Counted from the stretch's first letter, positions 1-7,144 are shown. The stretch: 9,378 nucleotides of DNA from Betaproteobacteria bacterium (GCA_019509895.1 JAEKLK010000233.1:1-9378), one strand, 5' to 3'. The notes: a model not told the origin generated them from the sequence alone. Program-made: numbers and translations.

Positions 1-58
1 CACGTTTGCTCTGGCGCTTCCGCTAGCCACGAACGGTGGTGCCTCCCCCTCTGGCAGA

Positions 59-1074
59 ATGCCAGGCGTGAGTGTCGAGACCGATCGCCTCATTGCCGCG
101 CGGCCCGCTTCCCCGCAGGAAGAGCAGATTGAGCGGTCGCTGCGGCCGCCGACGCTCGCAGAATACGTCGGCCAGGCGAAGGCGCGCGGCCAGCTCGAGA
201 TCTTCATCGCCGCGGCGCGCGCGCGCTCGGAGGCGCTCGACCATGTGCTGCTCTTCGGGCCTCCCGGTCTTGGCAAGACGACGCTTGCCCACATCGTCGC
301 GCGCGAGCTCGGCGTAAACCTGCGGCAGACCTCCGGGCCCGTCCTAGAACGCCCGGGTGACCTGGCGGCGCTGCTCACCAACCTCGAGCCGCGCGATGTG
401 CTGTTCATCGACGAGATCCATCGCCTGTCGGCGGTGGTGGAGGAGATCCTCTATCCGGCGCTCGAGGACTTCCAGCTCGACATCATGATCTCGATCTGCC
501 ACCGTTCACGCTGGTCGGTGCCACGACGCGCGCCGGCATGCTGACCAATCCGCTCCGCGAGCGCTTCGGCATCGTCGCGCGGCTGGATTTCTACAGCGAA
601 GACGAGCTCGCGACGATCGTTCGGCGCTCGGCGCGGCTCCTCAAGGTAGCGCTGGAAGAGGCCGGGGCGCGTGAGATCGCCTGCCGTGCGCGCGGCACGC
701 CGCGCGTGGCCAACCGGCTCCTGCGGCGAGTGCGCGACTATGCCGAGGTGAAGAGCGACGGCCGCGTCACCAAGCCGATCGCCGAAGCGGCGCTCAAGAT
801 GCTGGACGTCGATGCGCTCGGATTCGACGTAATGGACCGCAAGCTGCTTCTCGCGGTGATCGAGAAATTCTCCGGAGGCCCGGTGGGGCTGGAAAACCTC
901 GCCCACGCCATAGGCGAGGACGCCGAGACGATCGAGGACGTCCTCGAGCCCTACCTCATCCAGCAAGGTTACCTGCAGCGCACGCCGCGCGGACGCATGG
1001 CGACGCTGACGGCCTATCGCCACTTCGGCATCGTTGCGCCGGCGGCGTCGCGCGATCTCCTATCCGACAGCTGA
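59..1074 (+). pseudogene. ruvB: RuvB Holliday junction branch migration ATPase, frameshifted by an internal deletion
   Basis: RuvB is the hexameric AAA+ motor that drives Holliday junction branch migration with RuvA. The first half (59 to about 490) carries Walker A GPPGLGKT at residues 67-74 and Walker B with D118-E119 (FIDEIH). The second half, in another frame from about 490 to 1074, carries sensor 1 (GATTRAGM), the sensor 2 region GTPRVANRLLRR and the C-terminal winged helix ending YLQRTPRGRMAT. In the family, the motif DIMI is followed by about ten residues (GEGPAARSIK-like) and then LDLPPF. Here DIMI runs straight into LDLPPF at 488-492 with a -1 shift, which fits a 31-bp loss. Read as it stands, translation ends at 542-544 after 17 out-of-frame residues. 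The lost segment corresponds to the pre-sensor-1 hairpin, thought to contact RuvA. A GTG at 68 is an equally plausible start. It could be a real mutation or an assembly error. Confidence 0.93.
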
Positions 1075-1088
1075 AAGTCCCGGTCCGC

Positions 1089-1457
1089 GTGTATTACCAG
1101 GACACCGACGCGGGCGGTGTAGTTTTCCATGCACAGTATTTCGCTTTCATGGAGCGCGCGCGCACCGAGCTCCTGAACCAGGCCGGCGTCGACGTGGCCC
1201 GGCTGGCCGAGGAGAGCGGCGTGCAGTTCATGGTGGCGAGCCTCGCCGCCACCTATCACCGTGGCGCGCGCCTCAACGAGCTGCTATCCGTCAGTGCCGA
1301 AGTGGTTAAAATCGGGCGCGCGAGCGTCGTCTTTCGCCAGCGCGTGGAACGCTCCGGCGAGCTGCTGGTCGAAGCCGAGGTCACTCTGGCCGTAGTGGAC
1401 AAAGGCCGCATGAAGCCGGCCCGCATGCCCGTCGAACTCGAGAAGGCACTGAACTGA
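1089..1457 (+). CDS. ybgC: Tol-Pal system-associated acyl-CoA thioesterase YbgC (hot-dog fold)
   Basis: YbgC is a cytoplasmic 4-hydroxybenzoyl-CoA-type thioesterase that hydrolyses acyl-CoA and is almost always encoded with tol-pal. The signature YYQDTDAGGVVFHAQY is present. Counting from the GTG start, D7 and H14 have the same 7-residue spacing as the active-site Asp and His of the family. The C-terminal part ALNELLSV-like to KGRMKPARMP also fits. From GTG 1089 the protein is 122 residues and loses the usual first strand. That strand (KVPVRV) is encoded just upstream in frame, and the only candidate start there is CTG at 1071, which overlaps the ruvB TGA as CTGA. The true start may therefore be 1071. 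The stop overlaps the tolQ start as TGATG (1455-1459), which points to coupled translation. Confidence 0.93.
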   Translation: MYYQDTDAGGVVFHAQYFAFMERARTELLNQAGVDVARLAEESGVQFMVASLAATYHRGARLNELLSVSAEVVKIGRASVVFRQRVERSGELLVEAEVTLAVVDKGRMKPARMPVELEKALN

Positions 1458-2140
1458 TGCCGACCGTCACGCAGGACCTCGACATCTGGACCCTGGTCGT
1501 TCACGCGAGCTTCGTCGTGAAGATCGTGCTGGCGGTGCTGGTCGCCGTGTCGTTCATGTCATGGATGTTCATCTTCCAGAAGTGGTTCGTGCTGCGCCGC
1601 TCGCTTAACCAGACGCTCAAGTTCGAGCGCGAGTTCTGGGGCGGACAGGATCTCAACGCGCTCTACCAGGGGGCAGTGAATCACCGGCATACCATCGGCT
1701 CGCTCGAGCGGGTTTTCGAGGCAGGCTACCGTGAATTCGCCAAGCTGCGCAGCCAGACGGGCACGCACGCCGCGGACATGGTGGACGGCGCGCGCCGCGC
1801 GATGCGCGCGACCTTCCAGCGCGAGATGGATTTCCTCGAGCGCCACCTGTCGTTCCTCGCCTCCACCGGCTCGGTGAGCCCGTACGTGGGCCTCTTCGGG
1901 ACGGTATGGGGCATCATGCACGCCTTCCGCAGCTTGGCGAATGTCCAGCAGGCGACGCTCGCGCAGGTGGCCCCGGGCATCGCCGAAGCGCTCGTGGCCA
2001 CGGCGATCGGCCTCTTCGCCGCCATCCCGGCGGTGGTCGCCTACAACCGCTACTCGCACGACGTCGATCGCCTGGGCAATCGCTTCGAGAGCTTCATGGA
2101 GGAGTTCTCGAACATCCTGCATCGCCAGGCGGTGCGATGA
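1457..2140 (+). CDS. tolQ: Tol-Pal motor subunit TolQ, inner-membrane proton channel
   Basis: TolQ belongs to the MotA/TolQ/ExbB family. With TolR it forms a proton channel in the inner membrane that energises TolA. The 227 residues match the usual family length. One membrane segment lies near residues 17-38, and two more lie around SPYVGLFGTVWGIMHAF and ALVATAIGLFAAIPAVVAYN. T149 (in GLFGTV) and T182 (in ALVAT) sit where the family has the channel-lining threonines of the second and third spans. The cytoplasmic part between spans 1 and 2 includes the conserved helix ERHLSFLASTGSVSPY. The ATG at 1457 shares bases with the ybgC stop, so initiation is probably coupled. Downstream, the usual immediate join to tolR is replaced by a 64-base spacer. 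Confidence 0.97.
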   Translation: MPTVTQDLDIWTLVVHASFVVKIVLAVLVAVSFMSWMFIFQKWFVLRRSLNQTLKFEREFWGGQDLNALYQGAVNHRHTIGSLERVFEAGYREFAKLRSQTGTHAADMVDGARRAMRATFQREMDFLERHLSFLASTGSVSPYVGLFGTVWGIMHAFRSLANVQQATLAQVAPGIAEALVATAIGLFAAIPAVVAYNRYSHDVDRLGNRFESFMEEFSNILHRQAVR

Positions 2141-2181
2141 GCTTCCTTAAGGCTTTCTTAAGCCGGCAGTGTGCCGAATAG
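2137..2181 (+). CDS. possible 14-codon ORF overlapping the tolQ stop (ATGA), leader-like
   Basis: An ATG at 2137 overlaps the tolQ TGA and opens a 14-residue frame, MSFLKAFLSRQCAE, ending at TAG 2179-2181. This is exactly where tolR normally begins in this operon type. The peptide does not resemble a TolR N-terminus. It could be a coupling peptide that carries ribosomes from tolQ toward tolR, a remnant of a former tolR start, or chance. No function is assigned. Confidence 0.25.
   Translation: MSFLKAFLSRQCAE
2141..2162 (+). repeat. 11-bp tandem duplication in the tolQ-tolR spacer
   Basis: GCTTCCTTAAG (2141-2151) is followed directly by GCTTTCTTAAG (2152-2162). The two copies differ at a single base. 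Each ends in the palindrome CTTAAG, so the two copies can also pair (2146-2151 with 2157-2162) around a 5-base loop. The period is not a multiple of three, which suits a non-coding spacer rather than a protein repeat. Confidence 0.8.
2164..2176 (+). other. small hairpin upstream of tolR
   Basis: CGGCA (2164-2168) and TGCCG (2172-2176) form a perfect 5-bp stem with the loop GTG. It lies 28 bases before the tolR ATG and directly after the tandem repeat. No T-run follows, so it is not an intrinsic terminator. It could affect RNA processing or translation of tolR. Confidence 0.45.
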
Positions 2182-2204
2182 GGCTCTGACCCGGATTTCC
2201 TGAG

Positions 2205-2630
2205 ATGCCTGCCCTGCGCAAGCGCGGCCCGATGCACGAGATCAACGTCGTGCCCTACATCGATGTGATGCTCGTGCTGCTGATCATCTTCATGGTGACG
2301 GCGCCGCTCATCACGCCGGCGGTGATCGATCTGCCCACCGTCGAGAAAGCAGGCCAGCCGCGCGTGGTGCCACTCGAGGTGTACGTCAAGTCCGACCGAG
2401 GGCTGGTGGTTCGCGCGCGCGATGCCGCGGGCGTCATCGTCAGCGAGCGCACGGTGTCGCGCGGCGAGCTGGCCTCGGCGATCAAGGAAGTGCGCGGCAA
2501 GAACGCCGAGCTTTCCGCGCTCGTCGGCGGCGACAAGGATGCGCGCTACGAGGCGGTGCTGCAGGTGATGGACGAGCTGCGCAAGCAGGGCGTGACCAAG
2601 GTCGGCCTCCAGGTGAAGCTCGCCCAGTGA
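2205..2630 (+). CDS. tolR: Tol-Pal motor subunit TolR
   Basis: TolR (ExbD/TolR family) is the single-span partner of TolQ, with a periplasmic domain that binds peptidoglycan. The signature INVVPYIDVMLVLLIIFMV lies at residues 13-31. D20 is at the position of the essential membrane aspartate that carries protons. A periplasmic domain follows, with the typical ending YEAVLQVMDELRKQGVTKVGLQ. The length of 141 residues is normal. ATG 2205 is preferred because it gives the usual short basic N-terminus (PALRKRGP); ATG 2232 would leave only four residues before the span region. The ribosome binding site is weak (GGA about 10 bases upstream). The stop overlaps the tolA start as GTGA (2627-2630). Confidence 0.96.
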   Translation: MPALRKRGPMHEINVVPYIDVMLVLLIIFMVTAPLITPAVIDLPTVEKAGQPRVVPLEVYVKSDRGLVVRARDAAGVIVSERTVSRGELASAIKEVRGKNAELSALVGGDKDARYEAVLQVMDELRKQGVTKVGLQVKLAQ

Positions 2631-3355
2631 CCGCGGCGACCTTGGCGTATGGCGTGTATGGCAGCCGGCCGCGGCCGGCGATGGGCCGCGCCGCGGCGCT
2701 TTCGGCGCTCGTTCACCTGGCGCTGGTCGGCGTGCTGTTTCTCGGCGTGCGTTTCCAGAACTCGCCGCCGGCCACCGTGACGGTCGAGCTGTGGGATCAG
2801 CCGCCGCCTCCGCCGCGCGTGGAGGAGAAGCCGCCCGCCCCGCCGCCCAAGCCCGCGCCCGAGCCGGAGCCCGAGCCGCAGGTGAAAAAGCCCGACATCG
2901 CGCTAAAGGAAAAACCCAAACCGAAGCCCAAGCCGAAGCCGGAACCGAAGCGCGACCTGGCATTCGAAAAACAGCTGCGCGAGCAGGCGATGCTCGAGCA
3001 AAAGCGCCTGGACGACGCGCGGCGCGAGCGCGAGATGCGCGAGCTGATCGCGCGCCAGCAGGCCGCGGCGCGCGACAAGGCGCTGCGCACCTGGACCGAC
3101 AAGATCCGTGACAAGATCCGCGGCAACATCATCCTGCCGCAGGACATCCCGGGCAATCCGGAAGCCATCTTCGATGTCACGCTTCTGCCGAGCGGCGAGG
3201 TGCTGACCGTGCGCAAGGGGAAATCGAGCGGCCACGCCGGCTACGACGACGCCGTGGAACGCGCCATCATGAAATCGTCGCCGCTGCCGCTGCCGGACGA
3301 TCGCACCCTTTTCCAGCGGCGGCTCGAATTAAAATTCCGCCCCCAAGACCGATGA
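2627..3355 (+). CDS. tolA: TolA, inner-membrane to outer-membrane energy transducer
   Basis: TolA is anchored in the inner membrane, is energised by TolQ-TolR and reaches across the periplasm to TolB and Pal. A membrane helix spans about residues 21-43. It contains S26 and H30, the SxxxH pair used by TolA and TonB to couple to their motors. A Pro/Glu-rich stretch follows at about 58-92, then a (KP)5-EPK run at 96-108. After this comes a charged helical segment rich in Glu, Arg and Gln (about 110-150). The C-terminal TolA/TonB-type domain (about 152-242) contains WTDKIRDKI, FDVTLLPSGEVL and GYDDAVERAI. At 242 residues it is much shorter than the roughly 420 residues of E. coli TolA. The start is GTG 2627, coupled to tolR; ATG 2681 (residue 19) is an alternative. 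The end overlaps tolB as ATGA. Confidence 0.95.
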   Translation: MTAATLAYGVYGSRPRPAMGRAAALSALVHLALVGVLFLGVRFQNSPPATVTVELWDQPPPPPRVEEKPPAPPPKPAPEPEPEPQVKKPDIALKEKPKPKPKPKPEPKRDLAFEKQLREQAMLEQKRLDDARREREMRELIARQQAAARDKALRTWTDKIRDKIRGNIILPQDIPGNPEAIFDVTLLPSGEVLTVRKGKSSGHAGYDDAVERAIMKSSPLPLPDDRTLFQRRLELKFRPQDR

Positions 3356-4617
3356 TTCGCCTGATCGCAACCGCAGTACTCCTCTGGGTGGGCGTGGCCC
3401 ACGCGCAGCTCGCCATCGAGATCACCGGCGCCGGCGCGCAGCGCATTCCGATCGCGGTGGTGCCGTTCGCCGGCGAGAGCGCCTTGCCGCCGGGCATCAG
3501 CACGATCGTGCGCGCCGACCTCGAGCGAAGCGGGCTCTTCCGCGGCCTCGAGCTGCCGCCGATCGTCCCCGAGCCGACCGAGAGCAGCAACATCAATTAT
3601 TCGGAGTGGCGCGCGCGCCTCGCCGATGCCCTGCTCGTCGGCTCGGCGCAGGCGCGGCCCGACGGACGCTACGAGGTGCGCTTTCGCCTGCACGACGTGG
3701 TGAAGCAGCAGGCGCTCGGCGGCATCGCCTACACGCTCGGCAAGGACCAGGCGCGCGCCACCGCGCATCGCATCGCCGATTTCGTCTACGAGAAGCTGAG
3801 CGGCGAGAAGGGCGTCTTCTCGACCCGCATCGCCTACGTGGTGAAGCGCGGCAACCGCTACGAGCTGCAGATCGCCGACTACGACGGCGCCAACGCCGAA
3901 ACTGCGCTCGCCTCCTTCGAGCCGATCATCTCGCCGGTCTGGTCGCCCGACGGCAAGCGCCTCGCCTACGTCTCGTTCGAGAACAAGAAGCCGGTGGTCT
4001 ACATCCACTCGCTGATGGACGGCAAGCGCCACGTGGTGGCGAACTTCAAAGGCTCGAACTCGGCGCCGGCCTGGACGCCCGACGGCACCCGCCTGGCGGT
4101 GGTGCTTTCGCGCGAGGGTGGCTCGCAGCTCTTCATGATCAACGCCGACGGCAGCGGCGTGCGCCGCCTCGCGTCCTCGAGCGCCATCGACACCGAGCCG
4201 CGCTTCTCGCCCGATGGCCAGTCGATCTACTTCACCTCCGATCGCGGCGGCACGCCGCAGATCTATCGCATGCCGGCGGGCGGCGGCGAGCCGCAGCGCG
4301 TTACCTTCGAGGGCAGCTATAATGTGTCGCCCAGAATAAGCCCGGACGGAAAGACGCTGGCGTACATCTCGCGCAACGGCGGCAAGTTTCAGGTCGCGCT
4401 GCTCGATCTTGCCAACCGCCAGGTACAGATCCTGACTGACAGTGACCGCGACGAGTCACCGAGTTTTTCACCCAACGGCCGCATGATTCTGCTCGCCACC
4501 GTAATCGGCGAGCGCGGCGTGCTGTCCGCGGTGTCCGCCGACGGGCGTGTCAAGCAGCGCCTCAGCGCGGCCGCCGGCGACGTGCGCGAGCCGACCTGGG
4601 GCCCATTCACCGACTGA
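3352..4617 (+). CDS. tolB: TolB, periplasmic beta-propeller protein of the Tol-Pal system
   Basis: TolB is a soluble periplasmic protein that binds Pal and, through its N-terminus, TolA. It governs how Pal is released and relocated at the division site. The start MIRLIATAVLLWVGVAHA is a signal peptide with likely cleavage after AHA (residue 18). The N-terminal TolB domain follows, with IPIAVVPF and ADLERSGLF. The six-bladed propeller runs from about residue 160 to the end. Its blades carry the repeats WSPDG, WTPDG, FSPDG, ISPDG and FSPNG, and the final strand reads VREPTWGPF. The length of 421 residues is close to that of E. coli TolB. The ATG overlaps the tolA stop (3352-3355). Confidence 0.98.
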   Translation: MIRLIATAVLLWVGVAHAQLAIEITGAGAQRIPIAVVPFAGESALPPGISTIVRADLERSGLFRGLELPPIVPEPTESSNINYSEWRARLADALLVGSAQARPDGRYEVRFRLHDVVKQQALGGIAYTLGKDQARATAHRIADFVYEKLSGEKGVFSTRIAYVVKRGNRYELQIADYDGANAETALASFEPIISPVWSPDGKRLAYVSFENKKPVVYIHSLMDGKRHVVANFKGSNSAPAWTPDGTRLAVVLSREGGSQLFMINADGSGVRRLASSSAIDTEPRFSPDGQSIYFTSDRGGTPQIYRMPAGGGEPQRVTFEGSYNVSPRISPDGKTLAYISRNGGKFQVALLDLANRQVQILTDSDRDESPSFSPNGRMILLATVIGERGVLSAVSADGRVKQRLSAAAGDVREPTWGPFTD

Positions 4618-4618
4618 A

Positions 4619-4626
4619 AAGGAGCG
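4619..4626 (+). promoter_or_regulatory. strong ribosome binding site for pal
   Basis: AAGGAGCG lies in the 14-base gap between tolB and pal, with GGAG 7 bases before the ATG at 4632. It is the clearest Shine-Dalgarno sequence of the Tol operon. This fits the need for more Pal than the other Tol proteins. It also decides the start: ATG 4627 lies in another frame and ends within a few codons. Confidence 0.8.
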
Positions 4627-4631
4627 ATGCC

Positions 4632-5186
4632 ATGCGAGCGATGTTCTATTCCCTGATCGCAGCGCTGCTCGTCGGCGCCTGCGCCACCGAACCGGAAAAA
4701 CCCGCCGCGACGGCGCCGGTCACGGAGGCCGGCAAGCCGGGCGGGGCAACAACGGAGCCGGTGAAGCCGGTGCCGCCGGTCGCACGCGTCGAGCCGTCAA
4801 AGCCGGGCGGTTCTCCCTTCGCCGCGCTCAAGGACCCGAGCAACATCCTTTCCAAGCGCACCGTCTACTTCGACTTCGACAAGTTCGAGGTGAAGGACGA
4901 GTACCGGCCGCTGGTCGAGGCGCACGCCAAGTTCCTGCGCGAGAACCGCAGCGCCAAGATGCTGGTCCAGGGCAACGCCGACGACCGCGGCAGCCGCGAG
5001 TACAACGTCGGGCTCGGTCAGCGCCGCTCCGATAGCGTGAAGAAGATGCTCATCCTGCTCGGCGCGCGTGAGGACCAGATCGAAGCGGTGAGCCTTGGCG
5101 AGGAAAAGCCCGCCTGCAGCGAGCACTCGGAGGAGTGCTGGGCGAAGAACCGCCGCGACGACATGCTGTATAACGGCGAGTACTGA
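4632..5186 (+). CDS. pal: Pal, peptidoglycan-associated outer-membrane lipoprotein
   Basis: Pal ties the outer membrane to peptidoglycan and is the cargo of the Tol machine. A short lipoprotein signal ends in the lipobox VGAC, with C17 as the lipidated residue. A Pro/Lys/Thr-rich linker follows to about residue 68. The OmpA-like domain (about 75-180) has VYFDFDKFEVKDEY, QGNADDRGSREYNVGLGQRR and the closing NRRDDMLYNGEY. These contain the conserved Asp and Arg that hold diaminopimelate. Between GEEKP and NRR there are two cysteines, C162 and C169 (CSEHSEEC), where E. coli Pal has none, so a small disulfide loop is possible in the periplasm. The stop overlaps the cpoB start as TGATG (5184-5188). 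Confidence 0.97.
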   Translation: MRAMFYSLIAALLVGACATEPEKPAATAPVTEAGKPGGATTEPVKPVPPVARVEPSKPGGSPFAALKDPSNILSKRTVYFDFDKFEVKDEYRPLVEAHAKFLRENRSAKMLVQGNADDRGSREYNVGLGQRRSDSVKKMLILLGAREDQIEAVSLGEEKPACSEHSEECWAKNRRDDMLYNGEY

Positions 5187-5986
5187 TGCTGCGCAGCCTG
5201 GCGCTTGCCTTGGGATGCGCTACCGCCTTCAGCGCGGCAGCGCAGGGCCTGTTCGACGACAACGAGGCGCGCCGGCGCGTCGAAGTCCTGCGCCAGGAGA
5301 TGGCCGCCAACCAGCGCGAGGTGGCCGAGCAGCTGAAGAAGCTGAACGAGGTCGTGGCCGGGGCCTCCGACCGCAGCGCGCTATTGCAGCTCTCGAGCCA
5401 GGTCGACACGCTCTCGAACGAGCTCGCCCGCATGCGGGGGCAGCTCGAGCTCCTCGCCAACCAGGGCGATACGGCGGAGCGCCGGCAGAAGGACCTCTAC
5501 CTCGACATCGACACGCGGCTGCGCAAGCTAGAGCAGGCGCGCGAGCAGGCGGCCACGCAGCCAAGCCCACCCGCCACGACCGGCGCCGCCGACGCGGAGG
5601 CGTCGCCCGCCGAGACGCGCGCCTACCAGGCGGCCCTCGACCAGTTTAAGCTCGGCAACTACGCGCTCGCGGTCTCCGCGATGCAGGGTTTTCTCGTCAC
5701 CTATCCGAACAGCAAGCTCGCGCCGAACGCGCAGTACTGGGTCGGCATGGCGCACTCCGGGCAGCGCAACTACAAGGAAGCGATCGCCGCGCAGCGCAAA
5801 CTCCTCGCGGGCTGGCCCGACAGCGAAAAGGCGCCGGACGCGATGCTCAGCATCGCGAGCGCGCAGGAAACCATGGGTGATCGCAAGAATGCCCAGAAGA
5901 CGCTCGAAGAGCTTCTCACCAAGTTTCCAAAGAGCAGCGCCGCGGTAAGCGCGAAACAGCGCCTCGCCGCCTTCTCCAAACGTTGA
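5186..5986 (+). CDS. cpoB: CpoB (YbgF), periplasmic coordinator of Tol-Pal and cell wall synthesis
   Basis: CpoB links Tol energy state to PBP1B-dependent peptidoglycan synthesis during constriction. A signal peptide covers about residues 1-19, with likely cleavage in SAAA-QG. A coiled-coil region rich in Glu, Gln and Leu follows (about 24-118), as in the trimerising N-terminal part of YbgF. A low-complexity Ala/Pro/Thr linker (about 120-140) leads to a C-terminal TPR domain (about 143-260). Its repeats include YQAALDQFKLGNYALAV, YWVGMAHSGQRNYKEAI and AQETMGDRKNAQKTLEELLTKFP. The length of 266 residues is normal. It overlaps pal at its start and the next gene at its end (TTGA, 5983-5986). Confidence 0.95.
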   Translation: MLRSLALALGCATAFSAAAQGLFDDNEARRRVEVLRQEMAANQREVAEQLKKLNEVVAGASDRSALLQLSSQVDTLSNELARMRGQLELLANQGDTAERRQKDLYLDIDTRLRKLEQAREQAATQPSPPATTGAADAEASPAETRAYQAALDQFKLGNYALAVSAMQGFLVTYPNSKLAPNAQYWVGMAHSGQRNYKEAIAAQRKLLAGWPDSEKAPDAMLSIASAQETMGDRKNAQKTLEELLTKFPKSSAAVSAKQRLAAFSKR

Positions 5987-7104
5987 TCGGCGGTAATCCG
6001 GCGGCGCTGGTCCCGTACGTGACCGGCGGCGCCTTCATTCTCGCTTTTATCTTCGGGGCGGTCGGCAACAAGACACACTTCTGCACGATGGGTGCTGTTT
6101 CCGACTGGGTGAACATGGGCGAGCTCTCGCGACTGCGCATGTGGCTCCTCGCGATCGCGGTGGCGCTGCTCGGTGCTTCGGCGATTCAGGCGGCCGGCCT
6201 AGTCGATTACTCCAAGTCGATCTATACGTCGGCCAATCTCACCTGGCTCTCGCACATAGTCGGCGGCTTGGTGTTCGGCATCGGCATGACGCTCGGCTCG
6301 GGCTGCGGCTCGAAGACCCTGATCCGCGTCGGCGCGGGCAACCTGAAATCGCTCATCGTCTACGTCTTCCTCGGCATCGCGGCGTACATGACCCTGCGCG
6401 GCATCCTCGGCGCATTCCGCGTCGGGGTGCTCGAGAAGGCGGTAATCACACTGCCGGCGGGGCAGGATCTTCCGTCGCTGCTCGCCGCCGCCACCACGAG
6501 CGCGAGCAAGGCGACATGGGCGGTGGCGCTCGCGTTGATCGTCGCAGGCGCGCTCCTCGCATTCGTCTATGCGAGCCGGCAGTTCCGCTCCGACGTCAAC
6601 TACACGCTGGGCGGCGTGGTCACCGGGCTGGTGGTCGTCGGCGGCTGGTTCGTGAGCGGCGTGCTCGGCCACGTCGCCGAAGATCCGAATACGCTGCAGG
6701 AAGCGTTCGTCGCGACCAACAGCGGCCGCATGGAGTCCTTCTCCTTCGTGTCGCCGATGGCCTACACGCTCGACTACTTGATGCTGTGGACCGACAAGTC
6801 GAAGATGATCACCTACGGCATTGCCTCGGGTCTCGGCGTGATCGCCGGTTCTGCGGCCTACGCGCTCGCCACACGTACGTTCCGCTGGGAGGGATTCCGC
6901 GACGCGGCTGACACCGCCAACCACGTCATCGGCGGGATGCTGATGGGCTTCGGCGGCATCACCGCGCTCGGCTGCACCATCGGCCAAGGCATCTCCGGCC
7001 TTTCGACCCTCGCGCTCGGCTCAATCCTCACCTTCGTCGCGATCATCGCGGGATCCGCGGCGACCATGAAGTGGCAGTACTGGCGAATGATGCGCCAGGG
7101 CTGA
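5983..7104 (+). CDS. YeeE/YedE family (TsuA-like) permease, probable thiosulfate or sulfur-compound transporter
   Basis: This is an inner-membrane protein of 373 residues with about ten hydrophobic spans. Family motifs are GNKTHFCTMGAVSDW (residues 28-42), LGSGCGSKTLIRVGAGN (104-120) and ALGCTIGQGISG (near 328-339). The three cysteines, C34, C108 and C331, correspond to those lining the path in characterised thiosulfate transporters of this family. Transport of thiosulfate or a related sulfur compound is therefore inferred. No TusA-like sulfurtransferase is next to it. The start is TTG 5983, overlapping the cpoB stop (TTGA). The next in-frame ATG found, 6088, would remove the first cysteine motif, so TTG is preferred. 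The link to the Tol operon is unusual, because queE or queC often occupy this place in relatives. Confidence 0.88.
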   Translation: MIGGNPAALVPYVTGGAFILAFIFGAVGNKTHFCTMGAVSDWVNMGELSRLRMWLLAIAVALLGASAIQAAGLVDYSKSIYTSANLTWLSHIVGGLVFGIGMTLGSGCGSKTLIRVGAGNLKSLIVYVFLGIAAYMTLRGILGAFRVGVLEKAVITLPAGQDLPSLLAAATTSASKATWAVALALIVAGALLAFVYASRQFRSDVNYTLGGVVTGLVVVGGWFVSGVLGHVAEDPNTLQEAFVATNSGRMESFSFVSPMAYTLDYLMLWTDKSKMITYGIASGLGVIAGSAAYALATRTFRWEGFRDAADTANHVIGGMLMGFGGITALGCTIGQGISGLSTLALGSILTFVAIIAGSAATMKWQYWRMMRQG

Positions 7105-7110
7105 TAAAAT
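7102..7110 (+). promoter_or_regulatory. possible extended -10 promoter element for tRNA-Lys
   Basis: TGATAAAAT fits an extended -10 (TGnTATAAT) with one mismatch and ends 34 bases before the mature tRNA 5' end. Its TGA is also the stop codon of the permease. No convincing -35 lies 16-18 bases upstream, so this is tentative. The tRNA may instead be read through from the operon. Confidence 0.3.
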
Positions 7111-7144
7111 TTCGGCCCTTCAGCGCCTTACCACTCCAGAATCC

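Noticed and set aside
1..58. Tail of ruvA upstream of ruvB
   Set aside because: No frame reads like a RuvA C-terminus. One frame has a stop at 24-26, but the few residues before it cannot be assigned.
451..1023. Long - strand ORF opposite ruvB
   Set aside because: It is antisense to conserved RuvB sequence and has no family features; long antisense frames are common in GC-rich genes.
7080..7098. CTGGCG/CGCCAG stem as a terminator of the Tol operon
   Set aside because: It lies within the last codons of the permease and no T-run follows.
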